Program-made: the position numbers and the translations under genes
Source of the DNA: Candidatus Nitrospira nitrosa
Lineage (GTDB): Bacteria; Nitrospirota; Nitrospiria; Nitrospirales; Nitrospiraceae
DNA length: 64,000 bases
Direction of reading: 5' to 3'
Assembly: GCF_001458735.1 (NCBI RefSeq)
Contig: NZ_CZQA01000008.1
Coordinates: 1 to 64,000 of the forward strand
Part shown: positions 7,991 to 17,733 of the stretch, piece after piece
How the letters are laid out: the number at the start of each line of letters is the position of its first letter
Numbering within the stretch: position 1 is the stretch's first letter
The notes under the pieces: generated by a model
What the model saw: only the letters and a program-made list of their open reading frames with translations
Told to the model about the DNA's origin: nothing
Database searches by the model: none

Positions 7991-9151
7991 CTACTTGTCC
8001 TTCCAGCCTTCGGCCTGATAGGCCGCAAAGGTCTCAGACCTCAGGCGATCAATCCCAAACGCTTGCTCAGCCCTGACTCGACCGGCATCTCCCATTCGCT
8101 GACATAACTCGCGGTCCGCAGCAAGGATCGCAATACGGTCGGCAAGGGCACCCCCATCTTCCCTTGGCACTACAAATCCGGTCTTACCGTTGTCGATAAG
8201 ATAGGGAACATCACCGGCATCTGTCGCAACAACGGCACGGCCGCAGGCCAGTGCCTCCATGACGACATTGGGACAGCCTTCATCCTCAGAGGTATGCGCC
8301 AGAAATGCCGCGCCAGCGAGTAAATCTGAAATATCTCGCCGAGCCCCCAAAAACCTGAACAGATGTTCCACATGAAGGTTCCTGGCCATTGCCTTCAGTT
8401 CATCGCTTAACGGGCCCGCTCCGACATGCACCACCTCTGGGCAAAGCCCCCTGGAAACAAGAGCAGCAACGGCTCGGATCAATCGGTCCCATCGCTTCCG
8501 TGCATACATATTCCCCACTGCCAGTATATATCCCCGTTCAGGATGAGGCCGAGGAGAGAAGTGATCCAGATCAACAGCGTTCCGAATGACGTAGATTCGA
8601 CTTGAGCGAAAGAGTGTCGTCGTTTGCCGCGCATTCTGTTCCGCAGTGACACTGTTGAAAATCTGAGCAGACGGCCAGCGCCCACAGAGTCGCCCCAACA
8701 CTCTCCCAGTTTGTCGACGGTCTAGAATGAAGTTGTTCCGAACCGACCCGATCGGTATGGCTCCCGTGCCTCGAGCTGCCCACCAGGCCACAATGTTTGT
8801 ATAAAACGTGCAAGAATGAATCATCTCCGGTCGAACGGCAGATACCAGGCTACACAGCTCCCGCAGCTTAGCTGATCGTGTCACGCTTTCCCCTAGACGC
8901 AGCACCGGGACATCAAGCTCACAGAGTGCCCGAGCATACTGATCATCAGGGGAGTTGCCCCATACGGCTACAATCGGTTTGTAACGACATCGATCCATCG
9001 ATCGAATGAGATAGAAAAGCTGGCGCTCTAATCCACCTAAACCCAACTGGCCTACCAGGTAAAGGAGGCGGCATCTCATCTGTCTGAGCTGATCTGGGGC
9101 CACCACGGATACAGCCGAGCTTGGCACAGCTTCCCACATCACCATACTCAT
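7991..9151 (-). CDS. Glycosyltransferase family 4
   Basis: About 386 residues. The motif LVGQLGLGGLERQLFYLIRS is the Gly-rich N-terminal loop of GT4 enzymes of this subtype; the donor domain includes ILAVGNMYARKRWDRLIRA, FLGARRDISDLL and the signature VVMEALACGRAVVATDAGD. The ATG at 9151 opens MSMVMWEAV; a GTG at 9196 would add 15 residues but leaves only 5 bases after the upstream stop, and no strong ribosome-binding site decides between them. One base separates its stop from asnB, so the two are co-transcribed and probably coupled. Confidence 0.85.
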   Translation of the reverse strand: MSMVMWEAVPSSAVSVVAPDQLRQMRCRLLYLVGQLGLGGLERQLFYLIRSMDRCRYKPIVAVWGNSPDDQYARALCELDVPVLRLGESVTRSAKLRELCSLVSAVRPEMIHSCTFYTNIVAWWAARGTGAIPIGSVRNNFILDRRQTGRVLGRLCGRWPSAQIFNSVTAEQNARQTTTLFRSSRIYVIRNAVDLDHFSPRPHPERGYILAVGNMYARKRWDRLIRAVAALVSRGLCPEVVHVGAGPLSDELKAMARNLHVEHLFRFLGARRDISDLLAGAAFLAHTSEDEGCPNVVMEALACGRAVVATDAGDVPYLIDNGKTGFVVPREDGGALADRIAILAADRELCQRMGDAGRVRAEQAFGIDRLRSETFAAYQAEGWKDK

Positions 9152-9201
9152 CACTCTGTAGTTTCTAAAAAGAACGGCCCTGTGTTCTGCACACACTGCG
9201 C

Positions 9202-10413
9202 TTAGGCAGTTATCGATCTTCGACTGCCTTCAGCCTGGATTGCCCCGGCAGCCAATGCAAATATGACGACTGTCCACGGCGACATGAATGTGTAATCAAG
9301 TATCATTATTTCGAACAACGCGAACGCAACCAATGGAGGAACAAGTGCAGCTTCTCCTGCCTGGACTCTCTCCATAATACGCAGAGAGCCGATTGCTACC
9401 CTCGCCAAGTACCCCAGAAAGCAGATCAAGGGGATAATTCCTGCACCTAATGAAATATGAAGAAGTCCATTATGGGGATTCTTAAGCTGTTTCCCCGCTC
9501 CCCGGTAAATTTGGATTTCACCCAAACCGACACCGATCCAGGGTGAGTCGATTATCCTTTCTATGGCCACAGCAAATAGTGTTTCTCGCCCCGTCTTTTC
9601 CGCTCCTCGATTAGTGTAATAGGTGATCTCATCATCGAACACGCCGGACACATAAATCAGACTGATTAAGAGGACTAGAAACAAAACAGGGACAAAGCTA
9701 CGCTTCAGTGCTGAACGAAATCCAACGACACAGGCTAAGGCAATAGCCAACACTGGCGCCCGACTAACCGTGATTGCAACAATATAGAAGCAGCCGAGTG
9801 CTGTAGCCCAGGAGGCAGCTCGCAGGATTGGCTTCTGAGATTGAAGCCCCGCAAATATAAAATGCACTGTGCAGAAACCAAACCACATCCCTAGCCCATT
9901 TGCGTTCATGCCTGTCCCCACAGCCGTAGCTCGCATAATTCCACCATCGGCCTTCAAGGATATAAACGGCAAGCAAGTGATACCTATTGCCAAAGCGAGT
10001 AGTGCAAACCGCTGCAAAAACCCAGGGCGCCGAGATAGAGGTTGAGCGGCAATCAGCATGGCCAGCCATTGGACAATAAATATACTTTCGGCCGATGCGC
10101 GCTGACTCCATTCATGGAAAACCAATTGTATTATTCCCATGAGGATGCCGGTACTGAGAGCCAATGCAACCGGTCTATAGACTCGCAATGAGTGACTCCC
10201 CGTGCTCAGAAAGCAACCCGCTGCCACAAGCACTAATGTCCCTGTGCCTAGTAGCGGGATGACAATACCTAAAGCCCCACCAAGCATTGCGTAGAAAACG
10301 CTCAGATACCAGGCATACTCCCAAAAAGCCGGAGGATATGATCCTGTTTCATAGGCACTCTGCTTAGCAATCTCCCCCTCATCATTTTGCAAATTACTTG
10401 TCGTAACCATCAC
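9202..10413 (-). CDS. O-antigen ligase/polymerase family membrane protein (Wzy/WaaL-like)
   Basis: A 403-residue polytopic membrane protein with about ten hydrophobic segments and a large periplasmic loop after about residue 240. The loop carries GVGLGEIQIYRG and KNPHNGLLHISLGAG, the H-containing motif typical of the Wzy_C/O-antigen ligase family. Such proteins polymerise lipid-linked repeats or ligate glycan to lipid A core in the periplasm. Because this locus also encodes an ABC exporter, which does not need a Wzy polymerase, a ligase-type role is at least as likely as polymerisation. It is flanked by glycosyltransferase and methyltransferase genes on the same strand. Confidence 0.82.
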   Translation of the reverse strand: MMVTTSNLQNDEGEIAKQSAYETGSYPPAFWEYAWYLSVFYAMLGGALGIVIPLLGTGTLVLVAAGCFLSTGSHSLRVYRPVALALSTGILMGIIQLVFHEWSQRASAESIFIVQWLAMLIAAQPLSRRPGFLQRFALLALAIGITCLPFISLKADGGIMRATAVGTGMNANGLGMWFGFCTVHFIFAGLQSQKPILRAASWATALGCFYIVAITVSRAPVLAIALACVVGFRSALKRSFVPVLFLVLLISLIYVSGVFDDEITYYTNRGAEKTGRETLFAVAIERIIDSPWIGVGLGEIQIYRGAGKQLKNPHNGLLHISLGAGIIPLICFLGYLARVAIGSLRIMERVQAGEAALVPPLVAFALFEIMILDYTFMSPWTVVIFALAAGAIQAEGSRRSITA

Positions 10414-10477
10414 ACACCCACCAACACGACCACTAGCAGCATAGAGGTTGAAGCACTCCGCGATCGTCCATCTTGCA

Positions 10478-11530
10478 TCACAGCGGCTTAAAACTCCCAG
10501 TCTTCTCAGCGACTCGTCGCTCTACGATGGCCAGATCAGAATCAAAGCTATACCCAAGAGCATGCGCATCGGCCAGTTCCTGCTTTGCCCGATCCAACTG
10601 GCCACCATGTATGAAGTACATAACTTTCGCTGCGTGGACATTCGCTCGCTTTTCGCAGCTCACGATTTCCATCGAATAGGCGAATGCCTTGTCAACCTCC
10701 TCGTCTGAGAACTGCGCCACGGACCACTCCTGTTTCAGTAATTCCTGCGGTAGCGCCCGACTTAGCCGAAATATCATGCTGCCGGATAAGGGTACGTCAT
10801 ACACCGGTTCGAAATAGTCTCTGAACCGATAGTGAATCGGGTGAATCCAGGAAGTGAACCAATGCGCAAAGTCTTGATGCATAATGAGGCTAACCTCAGG
10901 TATGAGAGCTGGGAAAAAATTCTGCACTACCCCAGTTGCTGCGCCCCAAGATTTCATCGCATCAATCAGAAGGAACTCGATCGGAGTTCCATACCACTCC
11001 CCCTTGGCAAGATCACCGGGACACGGCACGACATATCTGCGCCACTGCGCAGTCCTGCGTTCATATTCGTCCAGGAAAGAATCACCAGTCTGATACTTTC
11101 CTTCTAACTTTGTGCCTTTCACTCCGCTATCCATATAAGAACGCCAAATGAACTCATCATAACCGTAAATAGATGTCTTGAACGGAGCACGAGGATTATG
11201 TTCCACTCCCATTGCAAGCGAAATTGTCGTGCTGCCGAGCCAGCAACCAAGATCTACGATATGCCCCCTTCCGGTAAAAATGTGCTTGCCGTACCAGTAC
11301 AAATATGCTCGCTCGCTTAACGCAATCATGCCCTGTAGCTGACGAAGCCTTGGTGAAAGGACCATCGCTTGAGAAGCGGCCTGCATAGCCACAGAACTAC
11401 TAGTTGAATGGCGAAACACATGACTTAAATAGCTTATGCAACCACGAGCGAAAATTGCCACAACCTTTGCGCGTGACTTGAATCTCTTCATGAAGGGAGC
11501 AGTCACCGGTCGATCCGAAACGGTAGCCAT
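10478..11530 (-). CDS. Class I SAM-dependent methyltransferase-like protein (TylF-like)
   Basis: A 350-residue protein with a Rossmann methyltransferase core. The SAM-binding motif I is HIVDLGCWLGSTTISLA near residue 95. EFLLIDAMKSWGA around 190 resembles the metal/acceptor region of TylF (macrocin O-methyltransferase)-type enzymes, and LIMHQDFAHW follows. A C-terminal helical part (about 270-350) looks like TPR-type helices. Its likely job is O-methylation of a sugar of the exported glycan, perhaps a chain cap; this is inference from context. It sits between a glycosyltransferase and the ligase/polymerase gene. Confidence 0.7.
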   Translation of the reverse strand: MATVSDRPVTAPFMKRFKSRAKVVAIFARGCISYLSHVFRHSTSSSVAMQAASQAMVLSPRLRQLQGMIALSERAYLYWYGKHIFTGRGHIVDLGCWLGSTTISLAMGVEHNPRAPFKTSIYGYDEFIWRSYMDSGVKGTKLEGKYQTGDSFLDEYERRTAQWRRYVVPCPGDLAKGEWYGTPIEFLLIDAMKSWGAATGVVQNFFPALIPEVSLIMHQDFAHWFTSWIHPIHYRFRDYFEPVYDVPLSGSMIFRLSRALPQELLKQEWSVAQFSDEEVDKAFAYSMEIVSCEKRANVHAAKVMYFIHGGQLDRAKQELADAHALGYSFDSDLAIVERRVAEKTGSFKPL

Positions 11531-11557
11531 CTGTACCTCCTCACACCTTCTGCAAAT

Positions 11558-12682
11558 TTAAGCTCTCTCCGTTGAGAAGCGACGCCTCTCTCCTGCCATA
11601 GAGACGCTTGCGACCGCAGCTTCGAATGCTTGGACCGCGGAGGTGGGACTATGTGTTTCTTCCACGTGGAGTCGGGATCGCACCGCCATCTCCTGACGAC
11701 GCTCTGGGGAAAGTATAAGGGCCTGCACCACCGCAGCGGCTTCCTCAACCGTCTCAGTCACCTTTCCCAGCTCACAGTTTCGAATCTTGTGATCGGGGTC
11801 GATGCGTATGCTCACCACCGGCGTTCCGGCAGCCCAAGCTTCTAAGAACACACTGGGAAACCCCTCTCCCTCCGACGTCGAAAGAAGCAGACTTGCATCC
11901 CCAATAGCCTTAAGAGTCTGGTCTGGAGCTACGTGGCCGCGATAATCCACATTTGGGAGAGATCGCAACTGTGTAAGGATTCCCTCAATCGTATTGGCAT
12001 CCCACAAATGCAGCGTTGGTGCACCACATATGGCAAAGCGAATCGTCGGCAGCCGGCGCGCAATTTCGAGCAGGAGATCAGGGCGTTTAACCGGCCTGAT
12101 GACAGCCGCCCAGACTACAGTTCCACTACGTTCTGAATGAGGCGTCACAGTGGGTGGAAGAGACACAATCCCCGGAAGAATATATGCCCTCTGCTTCCAG
12201 CGCAGAGGCAAATACTCTCGCTGCCCGGAATGTTGAATAAAAATGATATTGGAACGCTGAAGCCCCCACATATATATCGGCCACCAGTTCTTACGTCGCC
12301 ATAACGCCCGTTGCGGCTGCACATCCAGATCATGCATTACTGAAAAAGCCGTCCGAACTCCTAGCCATCGAGCAACTTCCGCAGCTGGTCCCCATAGTGC
12401 ATCGGCACACTGCCAAAAACACCAGTCCGGTCGTTCAATTCTGAGAAGTCTGTACCAAGTCAGCAGGGAATGCGTATGGCAGCCAAGGCCGAGAAATTTC
12501 ACACCATCAACGACTCGCACCTCTCCATCTTGCAATGCAGATGACACTCCCACCGTGACTGACCAGCCTGCATGTGCCAACGCACGCATCAGATGCCACC
12601 CGTAACGCTCGGCTCCGCCGCACACAGAAGGATCTCCTGTCGCGTACCCATATACGGGATTGTTTAGATAGACGATCTTCAT
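11558..12682 (-). CDS. Glycosyltransferase family 4
   Basis: About 374 residues, starting MKIVYLNNPVYGYATGDPS. This ATG lies one base after the upstream stop and has GGAGG seven bases before it, so the longer frame from 12703 is rejected. The acceptor domain shows CGGAERYGWHLMRALA. The donor domain shows VVWAAVIRPVKRPDLLLEIA, YRGHVAPDQTLKAI and the signature FPSVFLEAWAAGTPVVSIR. It is followed after 27 bases by the methyltransferase gene. Donor and acceptor sugars are unknown. Confidence 0.87.
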   Translation of the reverse strand: MKIVYLNNPVYGYATGDPSVCGGAERYGWHLMRALAHAGWSVTVGVSSALQDGEVRVVDGVKFLGLGCHTHSLLTWYRLLRIERPDWCFWQCADALWGPAAEVARWLGVRTAFSVMHDLDVQPQRALWRRKNWWPIYMWGLQRSNIIFIQHSGQREYLPLRWKQRAYILPGIVSLPPTVTPHSERSGTVVWAAVIRPVKRPDLLLEIARRLPTIRFAICGAPTLHLWDANTIEGILTQLRSLPNVDYRGHVAPDQTLKAIGDASLLLSTSEGEGFPSVFLEAWAAGTPVVSIRIDPDHKIRNCELGKVTETVEEAAAVVQALILSPERRQEMAVRSRLHVEETHSPTSAVQAFEAAVASVSMAGERRRFSTERA

Positions 12683-12683
12683 C

Positions 12684-14093
12684 TTACAACCTCCGACTGC
12701 CAACCTGAGGCAAAGTAGAGGGCTCTACATTCAATACCCGTTCGGGTGACGTACCACTTAAGGCGGCAATAAGATTTGAAATTTGTTGACTGCTCGAGTA
12801 GCCCTGACAGGCCGCACGATTTGGAACGAACCGTTCGAGGGTCCTGCTCGACCATGCATCGAGAAGCTGCTCAAAGACAGTGGCCACCTCCTCAGGAGCA
12901 TCTGCATCCGCAATCAGCACGCTCCCAACTTGGTTAAGAATGCGGCGTGTTTCATCATGAGGCACAACTCCAATAATTGGCCGTCCTGCCTGGAGATAGC
13001 CGAATAGCTTTGCGCCCGCCACAAGTTCATGTCCTGTCCTCTGCGGGTATCGTCCCAATATCAAAAGCGCGTGTGCTTCTTGTTGGAGCCGACGAACTTC
13101 CGCGCTTGAAGTCGGAGGAAGAATCTCAACAACATTACGTAGACCTAGCCTCTCAACACGCTCTGACAGTTCCCGAAGTCCCTCACCAACAAACCGAAGC
13201 TTCAACCGAGCGGCACTCCCTCGATCTTTATGCCTTAGCTGGACAAGTCCTTCGAGGAGAGTGTCATAGCGATAACTGCTTAGCATGCCAGCATAGAGAA
13301 CTATACACCGCTCACTCGGTACGTGAGTAAATGCTTCGACCTCTCCTTCGAAACCGTTTGGAATAATATGAATCTTGGTTTTGTCTAATGCACCCGGAAA
13401 CGCCTGCAAATAGGACTCTGCGATGGATTCAAACAGAAACACGACAGCTTGAGCCTGCTTGAACATACTAGAAATGAACTGGTCGTCAATTCTCTTAGCC
13501 CACCCTGGGCGCTTGCGCTCTTCCGGATAATACCCAAGACCCCAGGGATCACGGAAGTCCAGGACATAGGGAATTCCCGTCGCAATCGATGCTCGATACG
13601 CAACCACACCAGACGAGAGCGGTCCGATAGTGGCCCATATAACGTCTGGCCGATTTCGCTGGCAGGCTGCTATAGCTTCTCGAGTTGTAGGTCCTATCCA
13701 GGGCATGGCCAGATCAGGGCGATACACGCAAGCCTCCAGCAACCTCACTCCCTCACGAAGCCTCGTGCGCCAGGAGGCATGATGTCCCGCAACAAGCTTC
13801 CGGGATTCTTCGACCGATGAACTAGCAAGCTTGCTCACAAGACGCACTTCGCGCCAGGACTGCATGGCTCGCCAGGGATCTCGCCCTTTGACTCGAATAA
13901 TCGGAGTCAGTGGTGGCACCTGGCTCAAGAGCGTCGGATCATGCCGTTCATACTTGTACGGCTCACTGGAGATAACTGTGGCGCGCCAGCCTTGACCTAC
14001 CAACGCCTTCAAGAATCGAAGAGGACGATACACTGCAGCATTCCCCTCCGGAGGGAAATAGTATGCGATCATGACAAGAGATTTGAAATCCAT
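12684..14093 (-). CDS. Glycosyltransferase family 4 (WcaI/FucT-like)
   Basis: About 469 residues. The N-terminus MDFKSLVMIAYYFPPEGNAA is the typical opening of this GT4 group, in which the AYYFPPEGNAA loop binds the acceptor. LDFRDPWGLGYYPEERKRPG and the donor-domain motif IVLYAGMLSSYRYDTLLEGL are recognisable, as is KLFGYLQAGRPIIGVVPHDE near the C-terminus. The frame is open from 14147 directly after the upstream stop, but the hydrophobic extension looks non-coding; neither start has a clear ribosome-binding site. Its stop is one base before the next glycosyltransferase gene. Confidence 0.83.
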   Translation of the reverse strand: MDFKSLVMIAYYFPPEGNAAVYRPLRFLKALVGQGWRATVISSEPYKYERHDPTLLSQVPPLTPIIRVKGRDPWRAMQSWREVRLVSKLASSSVEESRKLVAGHHASWRTRLREGVRLLEACVYRPDLAMPWIGPTTREAIAACQRNRPDVIWATIGPLSSGVVAYRASIATGIPYVLDFRDPWGLGYYPEERKRPGWAKRIDDQFISSMFKQAQAVVFLFESIAESYLQAFPGALDKTKIHIIPNGFEGEVEAFTHVPSERCIVLYAGMLSSYRYDTLLEGLVQLRHKDRGSAARLKLRFVGEGLRELSERVERLGLRNVVEILPPTSSAEVRRLQQEAHALLILGRYPQRTGHELVAGAKLFGYLQAGRPIIGVVPHDETRRILNQVGSVLIADADAPEEVATVFEQLLDAWSSRTLERFVPNRAACQGYSSSQQISNLIAALSGTSPERVLNVEPSTLPQVGSRRL

Positions 14094-14147
14094 AAATATT
14101 AGAAACAGTGGGGCATGTGGCAACCAACAGGGGAACGGAAACGGCAC

Positions 14148-15086
14148 CTATAGATACTCCAACGACACGTCCCATTTCTTTCCCAATTCGACATCCCATC
14201 TGCCAGGCTGCATCTTCATCATTCCAGCGGTAGGAGTAAAGGTCAACTCTCCGAAATAGATACGCCCGGCAAGGTTGTAGAGATCAACCCGAACGAACCC
14301 AAAACCAATGGACAGCCGGGTTGCGAGGGAAATCATCTCCTCCAGATGATCCGGTCTAGGCCTGTCTGGCCTGGACTTCCCAACGGAATACGAAAGATCC
14401 AACGCGTTCCATGACGTATCGTAGAACGAATGACTATCACGCGCGAAATTAATCACCTGAATCAGCTCCGGCACACCATTAAAGCACCAAATCTTATAGT
14501 CGAGCGGCAGGTTCCCATCATGATCCCGCAGACATTCTTCTAGCATTATCTGGGGTTGAATATTCAAATACTGGCCTTCCCGGGATACCCAGTAGAAATT
14601 GCCACCGATCCACTTCCTGCAGGTTGCAATGATCGCATCATGGTCAACTGGCTCCCTGGCCACGATCACCTGTCGGCTCGCATGATTTGATTTAACCACG
14701 TACTCAATCGGTAAGGCATTGAAGGGAATCAAGGCAGGATTTTGACCGTGCCAGAGAAGCAGTGGTAAGTACTTATTTCCAACCTTACTTGCCACATACT
14801 CCCTGGCAGAGAGCTTATCGGCTAACTGTACAAAGATGGGAGGCACGACTCGATTCCAGGCAAGCATCCTCCAATAGAGCTTTTCCGTGAAAGTCTGTGG
14901 ATTCATATCGGTGAGAGGTCTCCCATGTACACAAAGATAGCGCTGCTTCAAAATGGCTTCACCATCCGATTGACGAGTCAACTGCTGCTTAATGCTTCGC
15001 AATCGGTTAAAGATAGCGTAGACCCAGGTACCGTGCAGACTGTCTCGAAAAGTAGAAGCTTCTATTGTCTTGAAGGAATGTGCCAT
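14148..15086 (-). CDS. TupA-like ATP-grasp protein
   Basis: A 312-residue protein of the ATPgrasp_TupA family (PF14305 type), recognised by QTFTEKLYWRMLAWN, LADKLSAREYVASKVG, YVVKSNHASRQ, PLDYKIWCFNG and VRVDLYNLAGRIYFGELTFT. TupA was named for teichuronopeptide synthesis, and relatives are frequent in polysaccharide loci, where they may ligate an amino acid or peptide to a uronic or other acidic sugar. Together with AsnB and the CapK-like enzyme it suggests amide-type decoration of the glycan. No signal peptide, so cytoplasmic. A 140-base gap separates it from the GT2 gene upstream. Confidence 0.82.
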   Translation of the reverse strand: MAHSFKTIEASTFRDSLHGTWVYAIFNRLRSIKQQLTRQSDGEAILKQRYLCVHGRPLTDMNPQTFTEKLYWRMLAWNRVVPPIFVQLADKLSAREYVASKVGNKYLPLLLWHGQNPALIPFNALPIEYVVKSNHASRQVIVAREPVDHDAIIATCRKWIGGNFYWVSREGQYLNIQPQIMLEECLRDHDGNLPLDYKIWCFNGVPELIQVINFARDSHSFYDTSWNALDLSYSVGKSRPDRPRPDHLEEMISLATRLSIGFGFVRVDLYNLAGRIYFGELTFTPTAGMMKMQPGRWDVELGKKWDVSLEYL

Positions 15087-15226
15087 CTTGAATGCTCTCT
15101 TCCGAAGTTCTAGCTAACCGCCAGCCAATCTCTTTCTCCAGGGGAAGCCCCCTTCGGGAAGGCGACTATTTCACTGTTAAATATCCCTGCAGTCATTCTC
15201 GGCTGAGGAAGAGAGTTTAATAGCTC

Positions 15227-16264
15227 TCAAGAACTCTTCCCATGCCCATTATTCTCCAAGCGTGGTTTCGGCACACCCTCAGCGGAATGAGACAACTTCC
15301 CCGCAATCCTCTTGAAGGTGTGTAGCGGATTCAATATCACATCAAGCACCTCAAGGATCACAGCCCTGATGACCCTTGCCATGTTCAGCGACTGGCCGAT
15401 TCTACCCAGAGCAGTCTTCTGATATTCCCAAAACCCGTTCTCTTTATTTCGGAAGACCCGATCGCCGAGAAATGCGTAATACTCATCTCTCCGTCTTTTA
15501 AGCATGACCGTAAGTTCTTTCTCGCTCAAGTATTCCTGCCCATATTTCGTCACATGCTCAAATCTCCCGAATGGGGTGAACCCATACCGGCTACCACGAC
15601 TGCTCTCCGATTGAGGATGCGAGCGTTCAAACGTCAACATCTGATGCACGAAACCGAAATCCCGCTCACGGAGGATATCGAGACACACCTCCATATCACA
15701 GTGAGGATTGGCCACATTATAGAAGTGTGGTCGTTTCCTCACCTCATCAGCATGAATCAGCATCGCCGATGGTGATCCAAAAACAGACGGCAGGCCAAGA
15801 AGCGTCATGCGGCAGATATCTCGACCAGAGATAACACGACTTGTATAGGGCAACGCCTGCACCGTTATACGTATGTTTGTCAGGCGATAGGAACTGACAA
15901 TTGCAATGGTGGGGTGCGCCTCCGCCAGCTTCACCATTTCCATGAGACATTCCGGAAACATCCAATCGTCCGCTTGAACAACCTTGCAATACTTACTGCC
16001 CGGCGAGATCTGCTGAAAAGCAATGTTTCCATTTTCATCGCAGCCGACGAATTCTGAGTTGTTATGGATTCGAATCCGTTTATCTTTTTTGGCATAGGCT
16101 TTGGCGATCTCGAGAGTTCGGTCCGTACTACAATTGTTGACGATGCAATATTCCCAGTTCTGATAGGTCTGCCCCAGCACACTTTCAATGCATTCGGCCA
16201 AATATTCTCCTCCATTATAGACCGGTGTCACTACGCTCACTACCGGCTGGGATTCGGAGTTCAT
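15227..16264 (-). CDS. Glycosyltransferase family 2
   Basis: About 345 residues with a GT-A fold. The nucleotide-binding start is PVVSVVTPVYNGGEYLAECI, followed by NCSTDRTLEIAKAYAKKDKR, and the metal-binding DXD-like motif appears as QADDWMFPECL near residue 95. The C-terminal third is a family-specific extension with RRRDEYYAFLGDRVF. I start at the ATG at 16264 (MNSESQ); the frame runs to 16318 without a better ribosome-binding site. It lies directly downstream of the ABC transporter genes and probably builds the same glycan. Confidence 0.85.
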   Translation of the reverse strand: MNSESQPVVSVVTPVYNGGEYLAECIESVLGQTYQNWEYCIVNNCSTDRTLEIAKAYAKKDKRIRIHNNSEFVGCDENGNIAFQQISPGSKYCKVVQADDWMFPECLMEMVKLAEAHPTIAIVSSYRLTNIRITVQALPYTSRVISGRDICRMTLLGLPSVFGSPSAMLIHADEVRKRPHFYNVANPHCDMEVCLDILRERDFGFVHQMLTFERSHPQSESSRGSRYGFTPFGRFEHVTKYGQEYLSEKELTVMLKRRRDEYYAFLGDRVFRNKENGFWEYQKTALGRIGQSLNMARVIRAVILEVLDVILNPLHTFKRIAGKLSHSAEGVPKPRLENNGHGKSS

Positions 16265-16359
16265 ATTGATCAACGAATAGTTTATCATCAAATCATCAAC
16301 GTCATGGAACACGCTCACAATCGAATGGGTACGCGCATTGCAGTGCTTTAGATGCCGAA

Positions 16360-17715
16360 TCAGAATCTTTGATGAGTATCGACACTTAGCAGATTAGACT
16401 GAATGCTCTCGGAACCTACAAGAGTACTCCATTCTAGGAGCGGCCTTACCACACCTCGGAGCTTTCCTGCAAAATCACCACGCGCCGAGTCACCCTCACA
16501 GGTATCAACCACGGAGAAGGCCACCACTTGGCGTTCATAGAATTGCATCACCAGGGGATCTAAGGTCTCCAAGGCCACGCTCAGAAACATCGTCCCCTCA
16601 GTAAGGAAATTACCAGGAATCCAGGCCGTGCTTCGGTAGCGACCAGGCGGCCTGACACGCCCTCGCCACGCTGGATCAGTCTCAGGAGTGTCGAGTAGAC
16701 ACACCCCTTCCTCATTCCACAACATGATGGAAGGCATAAGTTTGTAGCCCGGCTTGAGCACGTCATATTCCATCTCAAGACCCACCGGCTTTCGGATATC
16801 AAACTTCTCCGCAGAGTGACCATCCTTGGTGCGAACCCGTACCGCTCGTAGCATAGCCACCTCACCTTTGGGAGCTTTAAGCGGGTCCAGCCATTCACGG
16901 GAGGACATGGTGCCAAGTTCCGAGTGCAAATACGCGTTGACCACTTCGTGAGAACTTCCATCTCGACACAGTTTCCCTTCTTCCAACAAGATTCCACGCT
17001 CACATAACCGTGTCACCGCGGGCATATTATGACTGACAAAAAAAATCGTACGCCCTTCTTTGGCCACTCCCTCCATCTTGCCCAAACATTTCTTCTGGAA
17101 GGCAGCGTCACCGACTGCCAACACCTCATCGACGATCAGAATCTCTGATTCCAAATGGGCCGCCACGGCAAACCCTAATCGCATGGCCATTCCACTGGAA
17201 TACCGTTTTACCGGTGTATCGATAAACTGCTCTATTTCAGCGAACGCCACAATTTCATCGAACTTTCTGCTTATCTCAGCCCGCTTCATCCCAAGAATGG
17301 TTCCGTTTAAGTATATATTCTCCCGTCCAGTCAGCTCACTATGAAACCCTGTCCCAACCTCTAGAAGTGCTGACACACGACTATCAAGTTCGATCCGACC
17401 ATCAGTTGGTTCCGTGATACGTGAGAGCAGCTTCAGTAAGGTACTCTTTCCAGCACCATTTCGGCCGATGATTCCCACCGCTTCACCACGTCTCACCTCA
17501 AACGATACATTCTGTAGAGCCCAGAAGAAGTCTGCATCACGCAGTGACTCAGAGGATTCACCGCATCCAGCACTTTTTCCTCCAAGATCGTTTCGATTCA
17601 GTAAGGACTTGAGGCCTGACATCAGATGATCACGCAAGGTGCCATGACCCTTTTGTCGTGCCCCCAGCCTATACCGTTTCGAGAGTCCATCGACGCGGAC
17701 AGCGATATCACTCAT
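16360..17715 (-). CDS. wzt: Polysaccharide ABC transporter, ATP-binding protein (Wzt-like)
   Basis: A 451-residue ATPase that powers export of completed, lipid-linked glycan across the inner membrane. It has Walker A GRNGAGKST near residue 88, the ABC signature RYSSGMAMRLGFA, Walker B ILIVDEVLAVGD and the switch His in FFVSHNM. About 180 residues after the ATPase domain form a Wzt_C-type beta-sandwich (roughly 270-450). In the Escherichia coli O9a/O8 systems such a domain recognises a modified non-reducing end, so the exported chain is probably capped. It lies 18 bases from the permease gene. Confidence 0.92.
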   Translation of the reverse strand: MSDIAVRVDGLSKRYRLGARQKGHGTLRDHLMSGLKSLLNRNDLGGKSAGCGESSESLRDADFFWALQNVSFEVRRGEAVGIIGRNGAGKSTLLKLLSRITEPTDGRIELDSRVSALLEVGTGFHSELTGRENIYLNGTILGMKRAEISRKFDEIVAFAEIEQFIDTPVKRYSSGMAMRLGFAVAAHLESEILIVDEVLAVGDAAFQKKCLGKMEGVAKEGRTIFFVSHNMPAVTRLCERGILLEEGKLCRDGSSHEVVNAYLHSELGTMSSREWLDPLKAPKGEVAMLRAVRVRTKDGHSAEKFDIRKPVGLEMEYDVLKPGYKLMPSIMLWNEEGVCLLDTPETDPAWRGRVRPPGRYRSTAWIPGNFLTEGTMFLSVALETLDPLVMQFYERQVVAFSVVDTCEGDSARGDFAGKLRGVVRPLLEWSTLVGSESIQSNLLSVDTHQRF

Positions 17716-17733
17716 TAGAATTTAAACTCTTGT

